Origin: Methylomonas sp.
GTDB lineage: Bacteria > Pseudomonadota > Gammaproteobacteria > Methylococcales > Methylomonadaceae
Direction of reading: 5' to 3'
Length of the DNA: 12,133 nt
Assembly: GCF_023228165.1 (NCBI RefSeq)
Contig: NZ_JALOBS010000063.1
Location: 1 to 12,133, forward strand
How positions within the stretch are numbered: position 1 is the first letter of the stretch; each line of letters begins with the position of its first letter. The translations under genes and the position numbers were made by a program. The notes beneath the pieces are model-generated. The model saw only the letters and a list, made by a program, of their open reading frames with translations, did not search any database and had not been told where the DNA came from. This document shows, piece after piece, positions 1 to 6,625 of the stretch.

Positions 1-754
1 CGCTTAAATATGCCCGCGCCATACCTTCATTGCGACTATCATAACGCTCGAAATAATGACTCAATGAATTAGCAGGGGCCTGTTTTTGTTTCCTAGGGAT
101 ATCTTTGAGCGATTGTTCAGGGTCAATCTTACCCTGCACTTCATCGATAAAGGCATCGGCTCCCAAATAAATCTGGTTTTTTAATTGCAGCCAAGGTGAT
201 GGCTGTTTTTTTCCAGCTTCGACAAAATCTCTGTAGCGTTGTTGGGCTGTTTGTTGGTTCTCGGAGAATCCGGCGAGCATCCAGTCCGTCGTCAAACAAG
301 GATGTTTCTCAATATAACCTGCTGTTGCTCGGTAGCTACTCCAAGGCCAGTTTTTTGCACTTCTGACCATCTGAGCCCGAACCGGATTTAGAACAATATA
401 TCTGGCTAACTCCAACAAATAGCAATCCTTCTCGACCAAAATGGCCTTAAATCGACCTTGAAACACATGGCCTACCCGGTTATGTTGGCGGTTAAAATAC
501 TGGGTGTAGGTTCCATTCAGGCGCTTCATTCCTTTGGAAAGGGTTGGCGCATTCGTTTCAATTAATAAATGGTAATGATTGTCCATCAAGCAATAGGCAT
601 GACAATACCAGTCATAACGCGCTACCGTGTTCTGTAACAACGCCAAAAACCGTTGCCGATCATCATCTGCCGCATAAATATCATTCCGAGCGTTACCCCG
701 TGAAGTAACATGATAGATAGCACCGGCAAATTCTATTCGTAAAGGTCTCGCCAC
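1..754 (-). CDS. REP-associated tyrosine transposase (RAYT), Y1 family, incomplete at window edge
   Basis: Y1 single-strand transposase of the IS200/RAYT group, which nicks and mobilises REP-type palindromes. The frame is uninterrupted for 251 codons and leaves the window at base 1, so the C-terminus is missing. It begins VARPLRIEFAGAIYHVTSRG, the usual RAYT N-terminus. The metal-binding HxH of the HUH motif is visible as MDNHYHLL (His60 and His62), followed by GHVFQGRFKAI and ARYIVLNPVRA, where Tyr119 is the likely nucleophile by family analogy, and NWPWSSY. I chose the GTG at 754-752 because the family starts there and the nearby ATG (at 772) is out of frame; a TTG three bases upstream is also possible. 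It is transcribed in the same direction as the nif operon but belongs to a separate mobile-type unit. No frameshift or stop was found on reading every codon, so it could be active. Confidence 0.9.
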   Translation of the reverse strand, partial: MARPLRIEFAGAIYHVTSRGNARNDIYAADDDRQRFLALLQNTVARYDWYCHAYCLMDNHYHLLIETNAPTLSKGMKRLNGTYTQYFNRQHNRVGHVFQGRFKAILVEKDCYLLELARYIVLNPVRAQMVRSAKNWPWSSYRATAGYIEKHPCLTTDWMLAGFSENQQTAQQRYRDFVEAGKKQPSPWLQLKNQIYLGADAFIDEVQGKIDPEQSLKDIPRKQKQAPANSLSHYFERYDSRNEGMARAYLS

Positions 755-785
755 CAAAAAAATCCATCTGAATTGAGTTCACTGC

Positions 786-814
786 AGAGTATGGTAATAA
801 ACCATGAATGTCAA
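786..814 (-). promoter_or_regulatory. Candidate sigma-70 promoter of the RAYT gene
   Basis: On the minus strand a perfect TTGACA (814-809) is followed after 17 nt by TACTCT (791-786), placing a start near 779, about 25 nt before the GTG start. The spacer contains a short inverted repeat, ATGGT/ACCAT (791-795 and 801-805), which could be an operator or chance. The -10 match is only partial. Confidence 0.4.
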
Positions 815-829
815 TTGTAAGGCCTGACC

Positions 830-855
830 CTATTAGTTCGTGCTATTAGTTCGTG
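830..855. repeat. Tandem duplication of a 13-bp unit upstream of RAYT
   Basis: CTATTAGTTCGTG occurs twice head to tail (830-842 and 843-855), and a partial third copy, ATTAGTTACG, follows at 861-870. The block lies between the RAYT promoter and the 3' end of rseC. It holds no ORF. Its place next to a RAYT suggests it may belong to the transposase's non-coding flank, but this is inference. Confidence 0.7.
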
Positions 856-936
856 ACCCCATTAGTTACGCTGGCGGGACTTTTCGAATAACCAAGGGAC
901 GTAAATTGCCGAGGAAACCTAGTTGCGTAACAGGCC

Positions 937-1368
937 TCAAAGCTTGCCGACTATCTGCGGTCTGAAACAAAAATACAGCAACAACACATTTTGCAGCTTG
1001 TGTATGACCCAGAATGTCGCCAGTAACAGGCTCAGGGACAGTTCCGGCAGCCAGGCTTCGCAGAATGCGGGCGGTAAAAAAATAGTCGCCAAACCGACGC
1101 CGAGCAACATCACCAGGATGGGCAGCAGATACAGCACGATGGAACTCAGCAAGACGTGGGAATCGTCTATGCCGACCCGCACCTGATCGCCGACCTTTAA
1201 CGGCCGGTCGCTTTCCACCGCGAACTCTCGTTTCGGCAGCCATTTGGACAAGGCGGCGGTGCCGCAGCTGCTGTGTTGTGCACAGCCGCCGCAAGCCCCA
1301 CTTTGCAGGCTTTTGATCCAGACTTCGCCGTCTGTAATACGGGTGACGATGGCGGTTTCTTCAATCAT
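937..1368 (-). CDS. rseC: RseC-family membrane protein (SoxR-reducing system / Rnf-associated)
   Basis: A 143-residue RseC-type protein. The soluble N-terminal part carries the family's cysteine cluster, ACGGCAQHSSC (Cys26, Cys29, Cys35), likely a redox or Fe-S site. Two membrane helices follow, at roughly residues 75-98 and 108-126. In enterobacteria RseC works with the Rsx/Rnf electron-transport complex to keep SoxR reduced; in diazotrophs Rnf complexes feed low-potential electrons to nitrogenase. Length is close to the usual 150-160 aa. The ATG at 1368 overlaps the Rieske stop codon by 8 nt, so translation is probably coupled. It is the last gene of the nif operon here, and no rnf structural genes are in the window. 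No clear terminator follows. Confidence 0.85.
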   Translation of the reverse strand: MIEETAIVTRITDGEVWIKSLQSGACGGCAQHSSCGTAALSKWLPKREFAVESDRPLKVGDQVRVGIDDSHVLLSSIVLYLLPILVMLLGVGLATIFLPPAFCEAWLPELSLSLLLATFWVIHKLQNVLLLYFCFRPQIVGKL

Positions 1369-1762
1369 GTTTGTGCCCCGACGCGGTTTTGACGGGGTGA
1401 ACCGCCAAAACTTGTAATTGTTTTTCCTTGAAGACGATCATGCCGTCTTGTTCGACGACTTTGATGGCCCGCAGGGCTTGCCCCTCGCAAACCGGGCTAC
1501 GGCAAACGCCACTGTCCGGTTCGAAGATAAAGCCGTGCATCGAACAGCGCAACCAACGCCGTTCGGGGTCGAACACCGCGTCTTCCTGACAATTCAAGGG
1601 CCGGTGCATGTGCATGCAGTGATTCACATAGGCATACAGCCGGCCCTGATAACGAAACACCAACACATTGGCCTGCCGGGCCCGCGAGGTCTGGCTGTGC
1701 AGCAGCACGTCCACCGTCGCATAAGCGGTGTCGGACAACGCCTCGGCAGGCAGAATGTGCAT
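1361..1762 (-). CDS. Small Rieske-type [2Fe-2S] protein
   Basis: A 133-residue soluble Rieske-fold protein and probable one-electron carrier. The two cluster-binding loops are visible: Cys49-x-His51 in NHCMHMHRPL, and Cys73-x2-His76 in LRCSMHGFIF. The first loop is unusual in having Met-His rather than the common small residue plus Gly after the first His, and extra cysteines (Cys58, Cys87, Cys92) lie nearby. There is no signal peptide or membrane anchor, unlike the bc1 Rieske subunit, so it resembles stand-alone Rieske ferredoxins. It starts 10 nt after nifF with no good ribosome binding site and overlaps rseC by 8 nt. Context suggests electron transfer around NifF and the RseC/Rnf branch; the partner is unknown. 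Confidence 0.85.
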   Translation of the reverse strand: MHILPAEALSDTAYATVDVLLHSQTSRARQANVLVFRYQGRLYAYVNHCMHMHRPLNCQEDAVFDPERRWLRCSMHGFIFEPDSGVCRSPVCEGQALRAIKVVEQDGMIVFKEKQLQVLAVHPVKTASGHKHD

Positions 1763-1772
1763 GGCGTGTAGA

Positions 1773-2306
1773 TTAGGCCCAGCTGGATTCGATCTGCTTT
1801 AACCAGTCCTGCAGGCGATCTTCGCTGAGTTCTTTTTGGTTGTCGTCGTCCAGCACCAGGCCAACGAATTCGTCGCCCATGGCCGCTTTGGAACTGTTGT
1901 AGGTGTAACCCTCGGTAGAGGTGGCGCCGACGAAACCGGCACCGCAATCGGCAAAGGCGTCGTACAGCATGCCCAGCGCATCGACGAAATTATCCGGATA
2001 ACCTTCTTGATCGCCCATCCCGTACAGCGCAATGGTTTTGCCGGAAAAGTCGGCGCCTTCCAGCTGCGGCATGAACTCTTCCCAGCTTTCGGCCGAAGTG
2101 CCGGCAGTCAGACCGGGTAACTCGCCGTCTCCGTAGGTAGGCGTGCCGATAATCAGCACCTCGTAAGCCAATAAATCATCGACAGTGGCTTTGCTGATGT
2201 TGACGGGTTTGTCCGCCAGTTCATCGCCCAGTTGTTTGTGAATGGTTTTGGCGACTTTGCGCGAGTTGCCGGTATCGGTTCCAAAAAATATGCCTACTTT
2301 GGCCAT
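1773..2306 (-). CDS. nifF: Nitrogenase flavodoxin NifF
   Basis: Long-chain flavodoxin, the FMN carrier that donates electrons to the nitrogenase Fe protein. The phosphate-binding loop GTDTGNSRKV sits at residues 9-18, the FMN-contacting TPTYGDGELPG loop follows, and ALYGMGDQEGYPDNF lies near the middle; the insertion typical of long-chain flavodoxins is present (177 aa). An in-frame ATG also exists at 2312, but the GGAG at 2318-2315 is only 2 nt from it and 8 nt from the ATG at 2306, so MAKVGIFF is the better start. It lies 25 nt downstream of the Grx-BolA fusion and 10 nt before the Rieske gene. Its place at the end of the nifV-to-clpX series matches Azotobacter nifF. Confidence 0.93.
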   Translation of the reverse strand: MAKVGIFFGTDTGNSRKVAKTIHKQLGDELADKPVNISKATVDDLLAYEVLIIGTPTYGDGELPGLTAGTSAESWEEFMPQLEGADFSGKTIALYGMGDQEGYPDNFVDALGMLYDAFADCGAGFVGATSTEGYTYNSSKAAMGDEFVGLVLDDDNQKELSEDRLQDWLKQIESSWA

Positions 2307-2331
2307 GATCATTTCTCCATTATTAATAAAA

Positions 2332-2949
2332 TCAAAGTTGAATTTGCAGCAAACCGGCTTGTGGAGCAGGTTGTTGGGCCTGCCATTGTTCGGGTGTAAA
2401 GGTTTTTAAGGTCACTGCATGCAAGCGGCCGCTGGCCAATGGCTCCGTCAAGGTGGCCATGACGCCCTGGTGTTGTTTGACCATGGCTAAATCCGCGAAT
2501 TGTTCGCTAATCACCCGTATGGTCAAATCGCAGCCCTGGCCTTCGATGCCGATTTGCGCATCCGGATAGCTGCCCAAAATCAATGCTTCGACTTCGGAAT
2601 GGGTGATGACATTGTTTTCCGCTGTGTCTTCGGCCGGCTTAACCGAGGCCTGTAACAGCGGCAGCAAACTACCGTCGTTATACAGCGCTTCGACGATATC
2701 GGCGCCGCCGACCAGTTCGCCTTTGACGAACAGCTGCGGAAAGGTCGGCCATTTCGATACCGACGGCAGCCGGTCGCGAATAAACGGAGCCCTCAAGACA
2801 TCGACGTAGGCAAAAGGTATTTTGGTGGCATTGAGGATTTCCACGGTCTTGGCCGAGAATCCGCATTCCGGCGCGGTCGGCACCCCTTTCATATACAGCA
2901 GGATAGGGTTATCGGCGATTTGTTTGAGGATGGTTTCTTTTGTGCTCAT
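2332..2949 (-). CDS. Monothiol glutaredoxin (CGFS) fused to a BolA/IbaG-like domain
   Basis: A 205-residue two-domain protein. Residues 1-105 are a Grx4/GrxD-type monothiol glutaredoxin: PTAPECGFS with active-site Cys29, the glutathione-binding KWPTFPQLFVKGELVGG stretch (66-82) and a C-terminal helix. A short acidic linker (about 106-114) leads into a BolA domain (115-190) most like IbaG/YrbA, with the invariant His177 in GRLHAVTLKTFTPEQW and Cys140 at the H/C loop that can act as cluster ligand. CGFS glutaredoxins and BolA proteins are known to form [2Fe-2S]-bridged heterodimers that deliver or sense Fe-S clusters, so the fusion fixes the pair in one chain. It lies in the nif operon just before nifF. 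A role in Fe-S supply or sensing for nitrogenase is inference. A GGA about 8-10 nt upstream supports the ATG at 2949. Confidence 0.92.
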   Translation of the reverse strand: MSTKETILKQIADNPILLYMKGVPTAPECGFSAKTVEILNATKIPFAYVDVLRAPFIRDRLPSVSKWPTFPQLFVKGELVGGADIVEALYNDGSLLPLLQASVKPAEDTAENNVITHSEVEALILGSYPDAQIGIEGQGCDLTIRVISEQFADLAMVKQHQGVMATLTEPLASGRLHAVTLKTFTPEQWQAQQPAPQAGLLQIQL

Positions 2950-3012
2950 TTAATTATCCAATTGAAAGTGGCTATCGATTAATCTGGGTTTCTATTTTGT
3001 TACCGCAACGGT

Positions 3013-3279
3013 TTAATGAATCAAATTCTCGGCTCGCAAAACCCCGACTATACCCACCATGACCCAGAACACATTCAATAAGGTATACGCGTGGTCCTGT
3101 TTCAAAATGGAGCACCAGGACAACACGATGGCATCGACGGTATTGACGCTCCAGATAAACAAAAACGGACTTTCGGGGCCCAGCCAACTGACCAGACTGA
3201 AGCTAAATATACGCATCAGCACCCCGATCATTTCAAAACTGCGAATATAACGACGCACGAATACATTAATTGCGGCCAT
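3013..3279 (-). CDS. Unrecognised 88-aa polytopic membrane protein
   Basis: I do not recognise the family. The 88-residue product has a basic N-terminus (VRRYIRSFE) and three probable membrane helices, at roughly residues 18-35, 39-58 and 64-82, with polar residues inside the second (WSVNTVDA) and one before the third (HAYTLLN). Strong hydrophobicity and an AAGGAA ribosome binding site 5 nt before the ATG support a real gene. It lies between clpX and the Grx-BolA fusion, same strand, with gaps of about 160 and 63 nt, so it is probably a member of the nif operon. It may be a small channel, an anchor for the redox proteins downstream, or something unrelated. I can offer no function. Confidence 0.75.
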   Translation of the reverse strand: MAAINVFVRRYIRSFEMIGVLMRIFSFSLVSWLGPESPFLFIWSVNTVDAIVLSWCSILKQDHAYTLLNVFWVMVGIVGVLRAENLIH

Positions 3280-3318
3280 ACTTTTCCTTGCTGTGGTTGA
3301 ATGATTTTGTAATTGGAA

Positions 3319-3331
3319 CCGGCCAGGCCGG
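3319..3331. repeat. GC-rich palindrome in the clpX / 88-aa ORF gap
   Basis: CCGGCCAGGCCGG is a perfect 6+1+6 inverted repeat in the 159-nt gap between clpX and the next gene. A second, AT-rich odd palindrome, ATGATTAAATCAT, starts 5 nt later (3337-3349). On the minus strand neither is followed directly by a T-run, so they are not textbook terminators. The gap otherwise holds no ORF with a ribosome binding site. Confidence 0.4.
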
Positions 3332-3438
3332 CGACATGATTAAATCATTCCGCAAGCCGATTTCCGCAAATTATTTCAACCCGTCGCCAAGGCGTTAATC
3401 CCGTGTTAAAGCAACGTTGTTCAGCGCGCTGCCCGGCC

Positions 3439-4734
3439 TCACTCGCCGCCGGATAAGCGTTGCAAATCCTGCCCGGCAACCGGCTCGCGTTCCAGCACCT
3501 CGATCTCCGCCTCGCCCTTAATCACCTCGGCAGTAACGACGCAACGTTCGACATTGCCGCGCGACGGCACATCGAACATGGTTTTACGCAGCACATGCTC
3601 CATGATGCTGCGCAGACCTCGGGCACCGGTATCGCGGGCGATGGCTTTTTCGGCGATTTCCACCAGGGCTTCCTGGGTAAACTCCAGCTCCACATCGTCG
3701 TAGGCAAACAACTTTTGGTATTGTTTGACCAAGGCGTTTTTGGGCTCGGTCAACACCTGTATCAGGGCGTCGACGTCCAATGGCTCCAGCGGCGCCAGCA
3801 CCGGGAAACGGCCGATAAATTCCGGGATCAACCCGAAGCGTTTCAAATCGTCGGGTTGGGTCGCATTCAGCAAAGCTTCCAGGGAAGGCTTTTGGCTGTC
3901 GTCGTTCATTTCCGCATGAAAGCCGATGGCGGTTTTGCGCGGCTGCAGGCGTTTTTCCACATGTTTTTCCAAACCGGGAAACGCCCCGCCGGAAATGAAT
4001 AAAATATTGCTGGTATCCATCGTCAAGGTATCGCTATTGCTGTCTTTACGCCGGCCCTTGGCGGTGATTTTGACGTGCGAACCTTCCACCAAGCGTAACA
4101 AGGCTTGCTGCACGCCTTCGCCGGACACGTCGCGTGTGCCGAACGCCTGTTCCGGGCTGCGGGCGATTTTGTCCACTTCGTCGATATATACAATACCCCA
4201 CTCGGCTTTGCTCATGTTGCCGTCGGCCACATCCAGCAAGCGCACCAGAATGTTTTCCACATCGTCACCGACGTAACCGGCCTGGGTCAGCGTGGTGGCA
4301 TCGGCCACGGTAAACGGCACCCCGACGATTTTTGCCAGGGTGCTGGCCAATAGCGTTTTACCGGTACCGGACGGGCCTATCAGCAAAATGTTGGATTTAC
4401 CGATTTCCACATTGGTGTCGGCCTCGCCCAAGCCGCCGGTTTTGCTGCTTTCGTGTTTCAGGCGTTTGTAATGGTTGTACACCGCGACCGATAAGATCTC
4501 CTTGGCCAAATCCTGCCCGATCACATATTGGTCCAACATGATTTTGATTTCGGCAGGTTTAGGCAGCGCACCCTGCATTTCGGTGAGCTCTTTCTTCTTG
4601 CCCCAGCTGGATACCACCTGACTGGCCAACATTACGCAGGCTTCGCAAATAAAGCCTTCGGTACCGGCTATCATGGGTACCGATGCCGAGGCTTCGATAC
4701 CGCAAAAGGAACAATGTTTGGATTCTTTGGCCAT
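3439..4734 (-). CDS. clpX: ClpX-type AAA+ unfoldase, nif-associated copy
   Basis: ATP-dependent unfoldase subunit of the ClpXP protease. Numbered from the start at 4734 (431 aa): N-terminal zinc-binding domain with Cys8, Cys11, Cys30, Cys33; Walker A GPSGTGKT 120-127; pore-1 loop GYVG 153-156; Walker B VYIDE 182-186; the ClpP-docking IGF tripeptide 270-272; sensor-2 GAR 370-372. All catalytic elements look intact. The RKH pore loop of E. coli ClpX reads GRRKDSNS here (Arg-Lys-Asp at 229-231), a change at a substrate-recognition site. In Azotobacter an extra clpX (clpX2) holds the same position after nifM, so this is probably a second copy dedicated to nitrogen-fixation proteins; no clpP is present. 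An upstream in-frame ATG (4746) exists but lacks a ribosome binding site, while GGTGA lies 5 nt before the ATG at 4734. Confidence 0.93.
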   Translation of the reverse strand: MAKESKHCSFCGIEASASVPMIAGTEGFICEACVMLASQVVSSWGKKKELTEMQGALPKPAEIKIMLDQYVIGQDLAKEILSVAVYNHYKRLKHESSKTGGLGEADTNVEIGKSNILLIGPSGTGKTLLASTLAKIVGVPFTVADATTLTQAGYVGDDVENILVRLLDVADGNMSKAEWGIVYIDEVDKIARSPEQAFGTRDVSGEGVQQALLRLVEGSHVKITAKGRRKDSNSDTLTMDTSNILFISGGAFPGLEKHVEKRLQPRKTAIGFHAEMNDDSQKPSLEALLNATQPDDLKRFGLIPEFIGRFPVLAPLEPLDVDALIQVLTEPKNALVKQYQKLFAYDDVELEFTQEALVEIAEKAIARDTGARGLRSIMEHVLRKTMFDVPSRGNVERCVVTAEVIKGEAEIEVLEREPVAGQDLQRLSGGE

Positions 4735-4758
4735 CGTTTTCACCATTGGGTAGCAAAA

Positions 4759-4776
4759 GGGTACGCGCCGCGTCCC
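4759..4776 (-). other. Intercistronic hairpin between nifM and clpX
   Basis: GGG-T-ACGC / GCGT-CCC forms a 7-bp stem with one bulge and a 3-nt loop, starting at the nifM stop codon. On the minus strand it is followed by CTTTTGC, so it could be a leaky terminator or a processing site that lowers clpX expression relative to nifM. Confidence 0.35.
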
Positions 4777-5633
4777 TATGATTTAACAGCCGGCAAACTT
4801 GCCAACCAGCTGCGCTGGCAACTCCGTCGGGAACGTTCCTGCATGATTTGTTTAATTTTCGGAGTCGCATTTTTGAGCGATATCGTTTCAGCCCGAATAA
4901 TTTTGATGCATTGGATCAAATGAAAACCCACTTCCGTTTCCACGATGGCACTAATCTGGTTTTCCTTCAACTGAAACAGCGCCTCATCCAGCTCCGGATA
5001 TAACTTGCCTTGCACCAGCTTACCCAGTTCGCCGCCGCTCAAAGCCGTGGGGCACTCGGAATTCTTTAAAGCCAAATGGGCAAACTTATGCGGTTTGCGC
5101 TTTAAGGTTTCGGCAATTTCCTCTATGCGCTGGAAAGCATTTTCGCGGGTATTTTCCGGATAATCCGGATTAATGCTGATCAAAATATGCCGGGCCGTGC
5201 GCTGTTCGGGAATATGAAATTTGTCCGGATGGGAATGGTAAAAAATCCCCACCTCCACCTCGTTGACTTTGGGCGCCCGCGCCGCCACTTTTTCCAAAAC
5301 GCTATTGACCTTGCACTGCCGGGATAGAGCCGCCTGTAAGCTTGCCGTGTTCAACCGGTTGGCCCGCAGCGCCGCCTCGAAAGCCGCTTCGTCCTCGAAT
5401 CGATCGCGAACCTCGGCAAAGGCATTGGCCACTTCCTGCTCGGAGACGATCACGCTGGCCGCTTCGTTGGAGTTAAGCACCCGGGTTTCGATTTCGTATT
5501 CGTTTTTGGCCTGCCTTTGCGCTTGGGATAGCTGTTGATTTTCCAACTCGGTAGGAGCTTTTTTGAACAAGCTTAACGAAGCCCGCAACAAGGTATAAGG
5601 CTCAATGTTTGCTTCGGAAGTTTGACTCATCAT
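4776..5633 (-). CDS. nifM: NifM, peptidyl-prolyl isomerase-like nitrogenase Fe-protein maturation factor
   Basis: NifM is needed for accumulation of active NifH in Azotobacter and Klebsiella. The 285-residue product has the NifM layout: a helical N-terminal part (residues 1-125) and a parvulin-type rotamase domain (about 143-248) with RTARHILISIN, then SGGELGKLVQGKLYPELDEA, and VETEVGFHLIQC. There is no signal peptide, as expected for a cytoplasmic maturation factor. Translation is coupled to nifZ through a TAATG overlap; GGAGG lies 4 nt before the first ATG and 7 nt before the second (5630), which might be the true start. A hairpin and clpX follow. Confidence 0.93.
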   Translation of the reverse strand: MMSQTSEANIEPYTLLRASLSLFKKAPTELENQQLSQAQRQAKNEYEIETRVLNSNEAASVIVSEQEVANAFAEVRDRFEDEAAFEAALRANRLNTASLQAALSRQCKVNSVLEKVAARAPKVNEVEVGIFYHSHPDKFHIPEQRTARHILISINPDYPENTRENAFQRIEEIAETLKRKPHKFAHLALKNSECPTALSGGELGKLVQGKLYPELDEALFQLKENQISAIVETEVGFHLIQCIKIIRAETISLKNATPKIKQIMQERSRRSCQRSWLASLPAVKS

Positions 5634-6112
5634 TAATCCTCCGGTTCTCTAAAGTTTTTCGGATCCGCCGGTTCCAAAACGCTCTCGGGCACTTGCAGGG
5701 TTCTGCCGGGAAAGCGCACGTGGTATTGCAATGGCAGGGTTTCCCGCAACACTTTCAAAACCTCGCCTTGCGAACCTTTCTCGGCGAGTATATTGCCCTG
5801 TGAACCCAGATCGATGGTGCAAACCACCTGATCGCGAAATTCGAAGCGACTGGGATTCCAGGGCGCGTCGCCGGGAATCAATTCCTCCAGGCGGCAGCCG
5901 CACATGCAGCCGTGCTCTAAAAAATGCACGGTATAAATCACTTGATCCTGCAGGAAAGTACCCATTTCGATAACATTGCCGACACTGCCTCTGCGCACCA
6001 GCAAGTCGCCCACTTCCTTACCCGGATAGGTGCCGTCGTTGCGCACATTGCGCGTCACCCGCACCAATTCTCCGTATTCGAAACGGCCTTCGTCGAAACG
6101 ATCTTCTTTCAT
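5633..6112 (-). CDS. nifZ: NifZ, nitrogenase P-cluster maturation protein
   Basis: NifZ assists formation of the second P-cluster in the MoFe protein. The 159-residue product shows two tandem copies of the NifZ beta-rich motif: YGELVRVTRNVRNDGTYPG with RRGSVGNVIEMG and YTVHFLEHGCMCGC (about 13-73), then QVVCTIDLGSQGN with KGSQGEVLKVL and YHVRFPGRTLQVPESVLEP (about 93-150). The CMCGC cluster (Cys69, Cys71, Cys73) at the end of the first repeat could bind metal. It overlaps nifW by 4 nt (ATGA) and nifM by 1 nt, so the three are translationally coupled. Confidence 0.94.
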   Translation of the reverse strand: MKEDRFDEGRFEYGELVRVTRNVRNDGTYPGKEVGDLLVRRGSVGNVIEMGTFLQDQVIYTVHFLEHGCMCGCRLEELIPGDAPWNPSRFEFRDQVVCTIDLGSQGNILAEKGSQGEVLKVLRETLPLQYHVRFPGRTLQVPESVLEPADPKNFREPED

Positions 6113-6423
6113 GTTTTGATGTCCGTCAATGCCACGAATACATTTTGAGGATCCGGCATGTTGAAGACCTTAAAGACTTTTTCAGTTTGCGCATCGGAGT
6201 CGACAAAATCGTGGTAGGCTCGCGCCAGCAGGGTTTTGTAAACTTGGCGCTTGCTGTCTTCATCTTCCGGTAACTGCTCGGCCCCCTTATCCAGATAGTC
6301 GTGGAAGCGCTGCAAGATATGCAAACGGTTGACGTGGACAGTGGTTTGATCGTATTCCAGCTCGAAATACTGCAAAAAGTCCTCGGCGGATTCCAGTTCT
6401 TCCATATCGTCTTCAAAACTCAT
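6109..6423 (-). CDS. nifW: NifW, nitrogenase-stabilising/protective protein
   Basis: A 104-residue NifW with the family core ELESAEDFLQYFELEYD followed by VHVNRLHILQRFHDYL (residues 29-44), an almost invariant stretch in NifW. NifW binds the MoFe protein during maturation and is linked to protection from oxygen. The protein is acidic and cytoplasmic. GAGG lies 7 nt before the ATG, within the stop region of the upstream 40-aa ORF, so translation of the two may be linked. The 3' end overlaps nifZ. Confidence 0.94.
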   Translation of the reverse strand: MSFEDDMEELESAEDFLQYFELEYDQTTVHVNRLHILQRFHDYLDKGAEQLPEDEDSKRQVYKTLLARAYHDFVDSDAQTEKVFKVFNMPDPQNVFVALTDIKT

Positions 6424-6427
6424 AAAG

Positions 6428-6550
6428 CTACCTCGCGGCTATCAGGTGATCTAGGTTGCCGCTATCGCCGCCCAGAGCATACATCACCAACATAATCACC
6501 AGCATTAAAGACGCTTGGGCCAGAAAAGGATCGGATTTATGTTTAATCAT
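6428..6550 (-). CDS. 40-aa single-pass membrane protein in the nif operon
   Basis: Small ORF: ATG at 6550, TAG at 6430-6428. The product begins MIKHKSDPFLAQASLMLVIM, continues LVMYALGGDSGNLDHLIAAR, and has one hydrophobic helix (about residues 9-27) after a basic N-terminus, giving a likely inside-out orientation. An AGGTG ribosome binding site precedes the ATG by 8 nt, and the stop codon lies just 4 nt before the nifW start, inside nifW's ribosome binding site. It shares the pattern LVxYxLxxD with the 37-aa product upstream. Function unknown; a small membrane subunit or anchor for Nif or Rnf proteins is possible. Position, ribosome binding site and coupling argue against chance. Confidence 0.7.
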   Translation of the reverse strand: MIKHKSDPFLAQASLMLVIMLVMYALGGDSGNLDHLIAAR

Positions 6551-6601
6551 GATAATCACCTATAAAAATGAAGGATGGGTATGACCCACCGACGAGAACA
6601 A

Positions 6602-6625
6602 AGCAGCGGTTTTTAATCCGCCGCT
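6602..6625 (-). other. Intercistronic hairpin after the 37-aa ORF
   Basis: An 8-bp stem (6602-6609 with 6618-6625, one G-T wobble) encloses an 8-nt A/T loop, directly after the 37-aa ORF stop codon. Only a weak T-rich tail follows on the minus strand, so mRNA stabilisation, processing or partial attenuation is likelier than full termination. The rest of the gap to the 40-aa ORF shows nothing. Confidence 0.4.

Noticed and set aside
866..1294. 142-codon minus-strand open frame overlapping rseC
   Set aside because: It is in another frame of a clearly recognised rseC gene and its product has no recognisable features.
3460..4002. 180-codon plus-strand open frame opposite clpX
   Set aside because: It is the antisense of a conserved AAA+ gene; the translation is a typical codon-bias shadow.
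4747..4810. TGGCAAG followed by TTTGC on the minus strand, resembling a sigma-54 element before clpX
   Set aside because: The GG-to-GC spacing is too short for a -24/-12 promoter and it lies within the nifM coding end.
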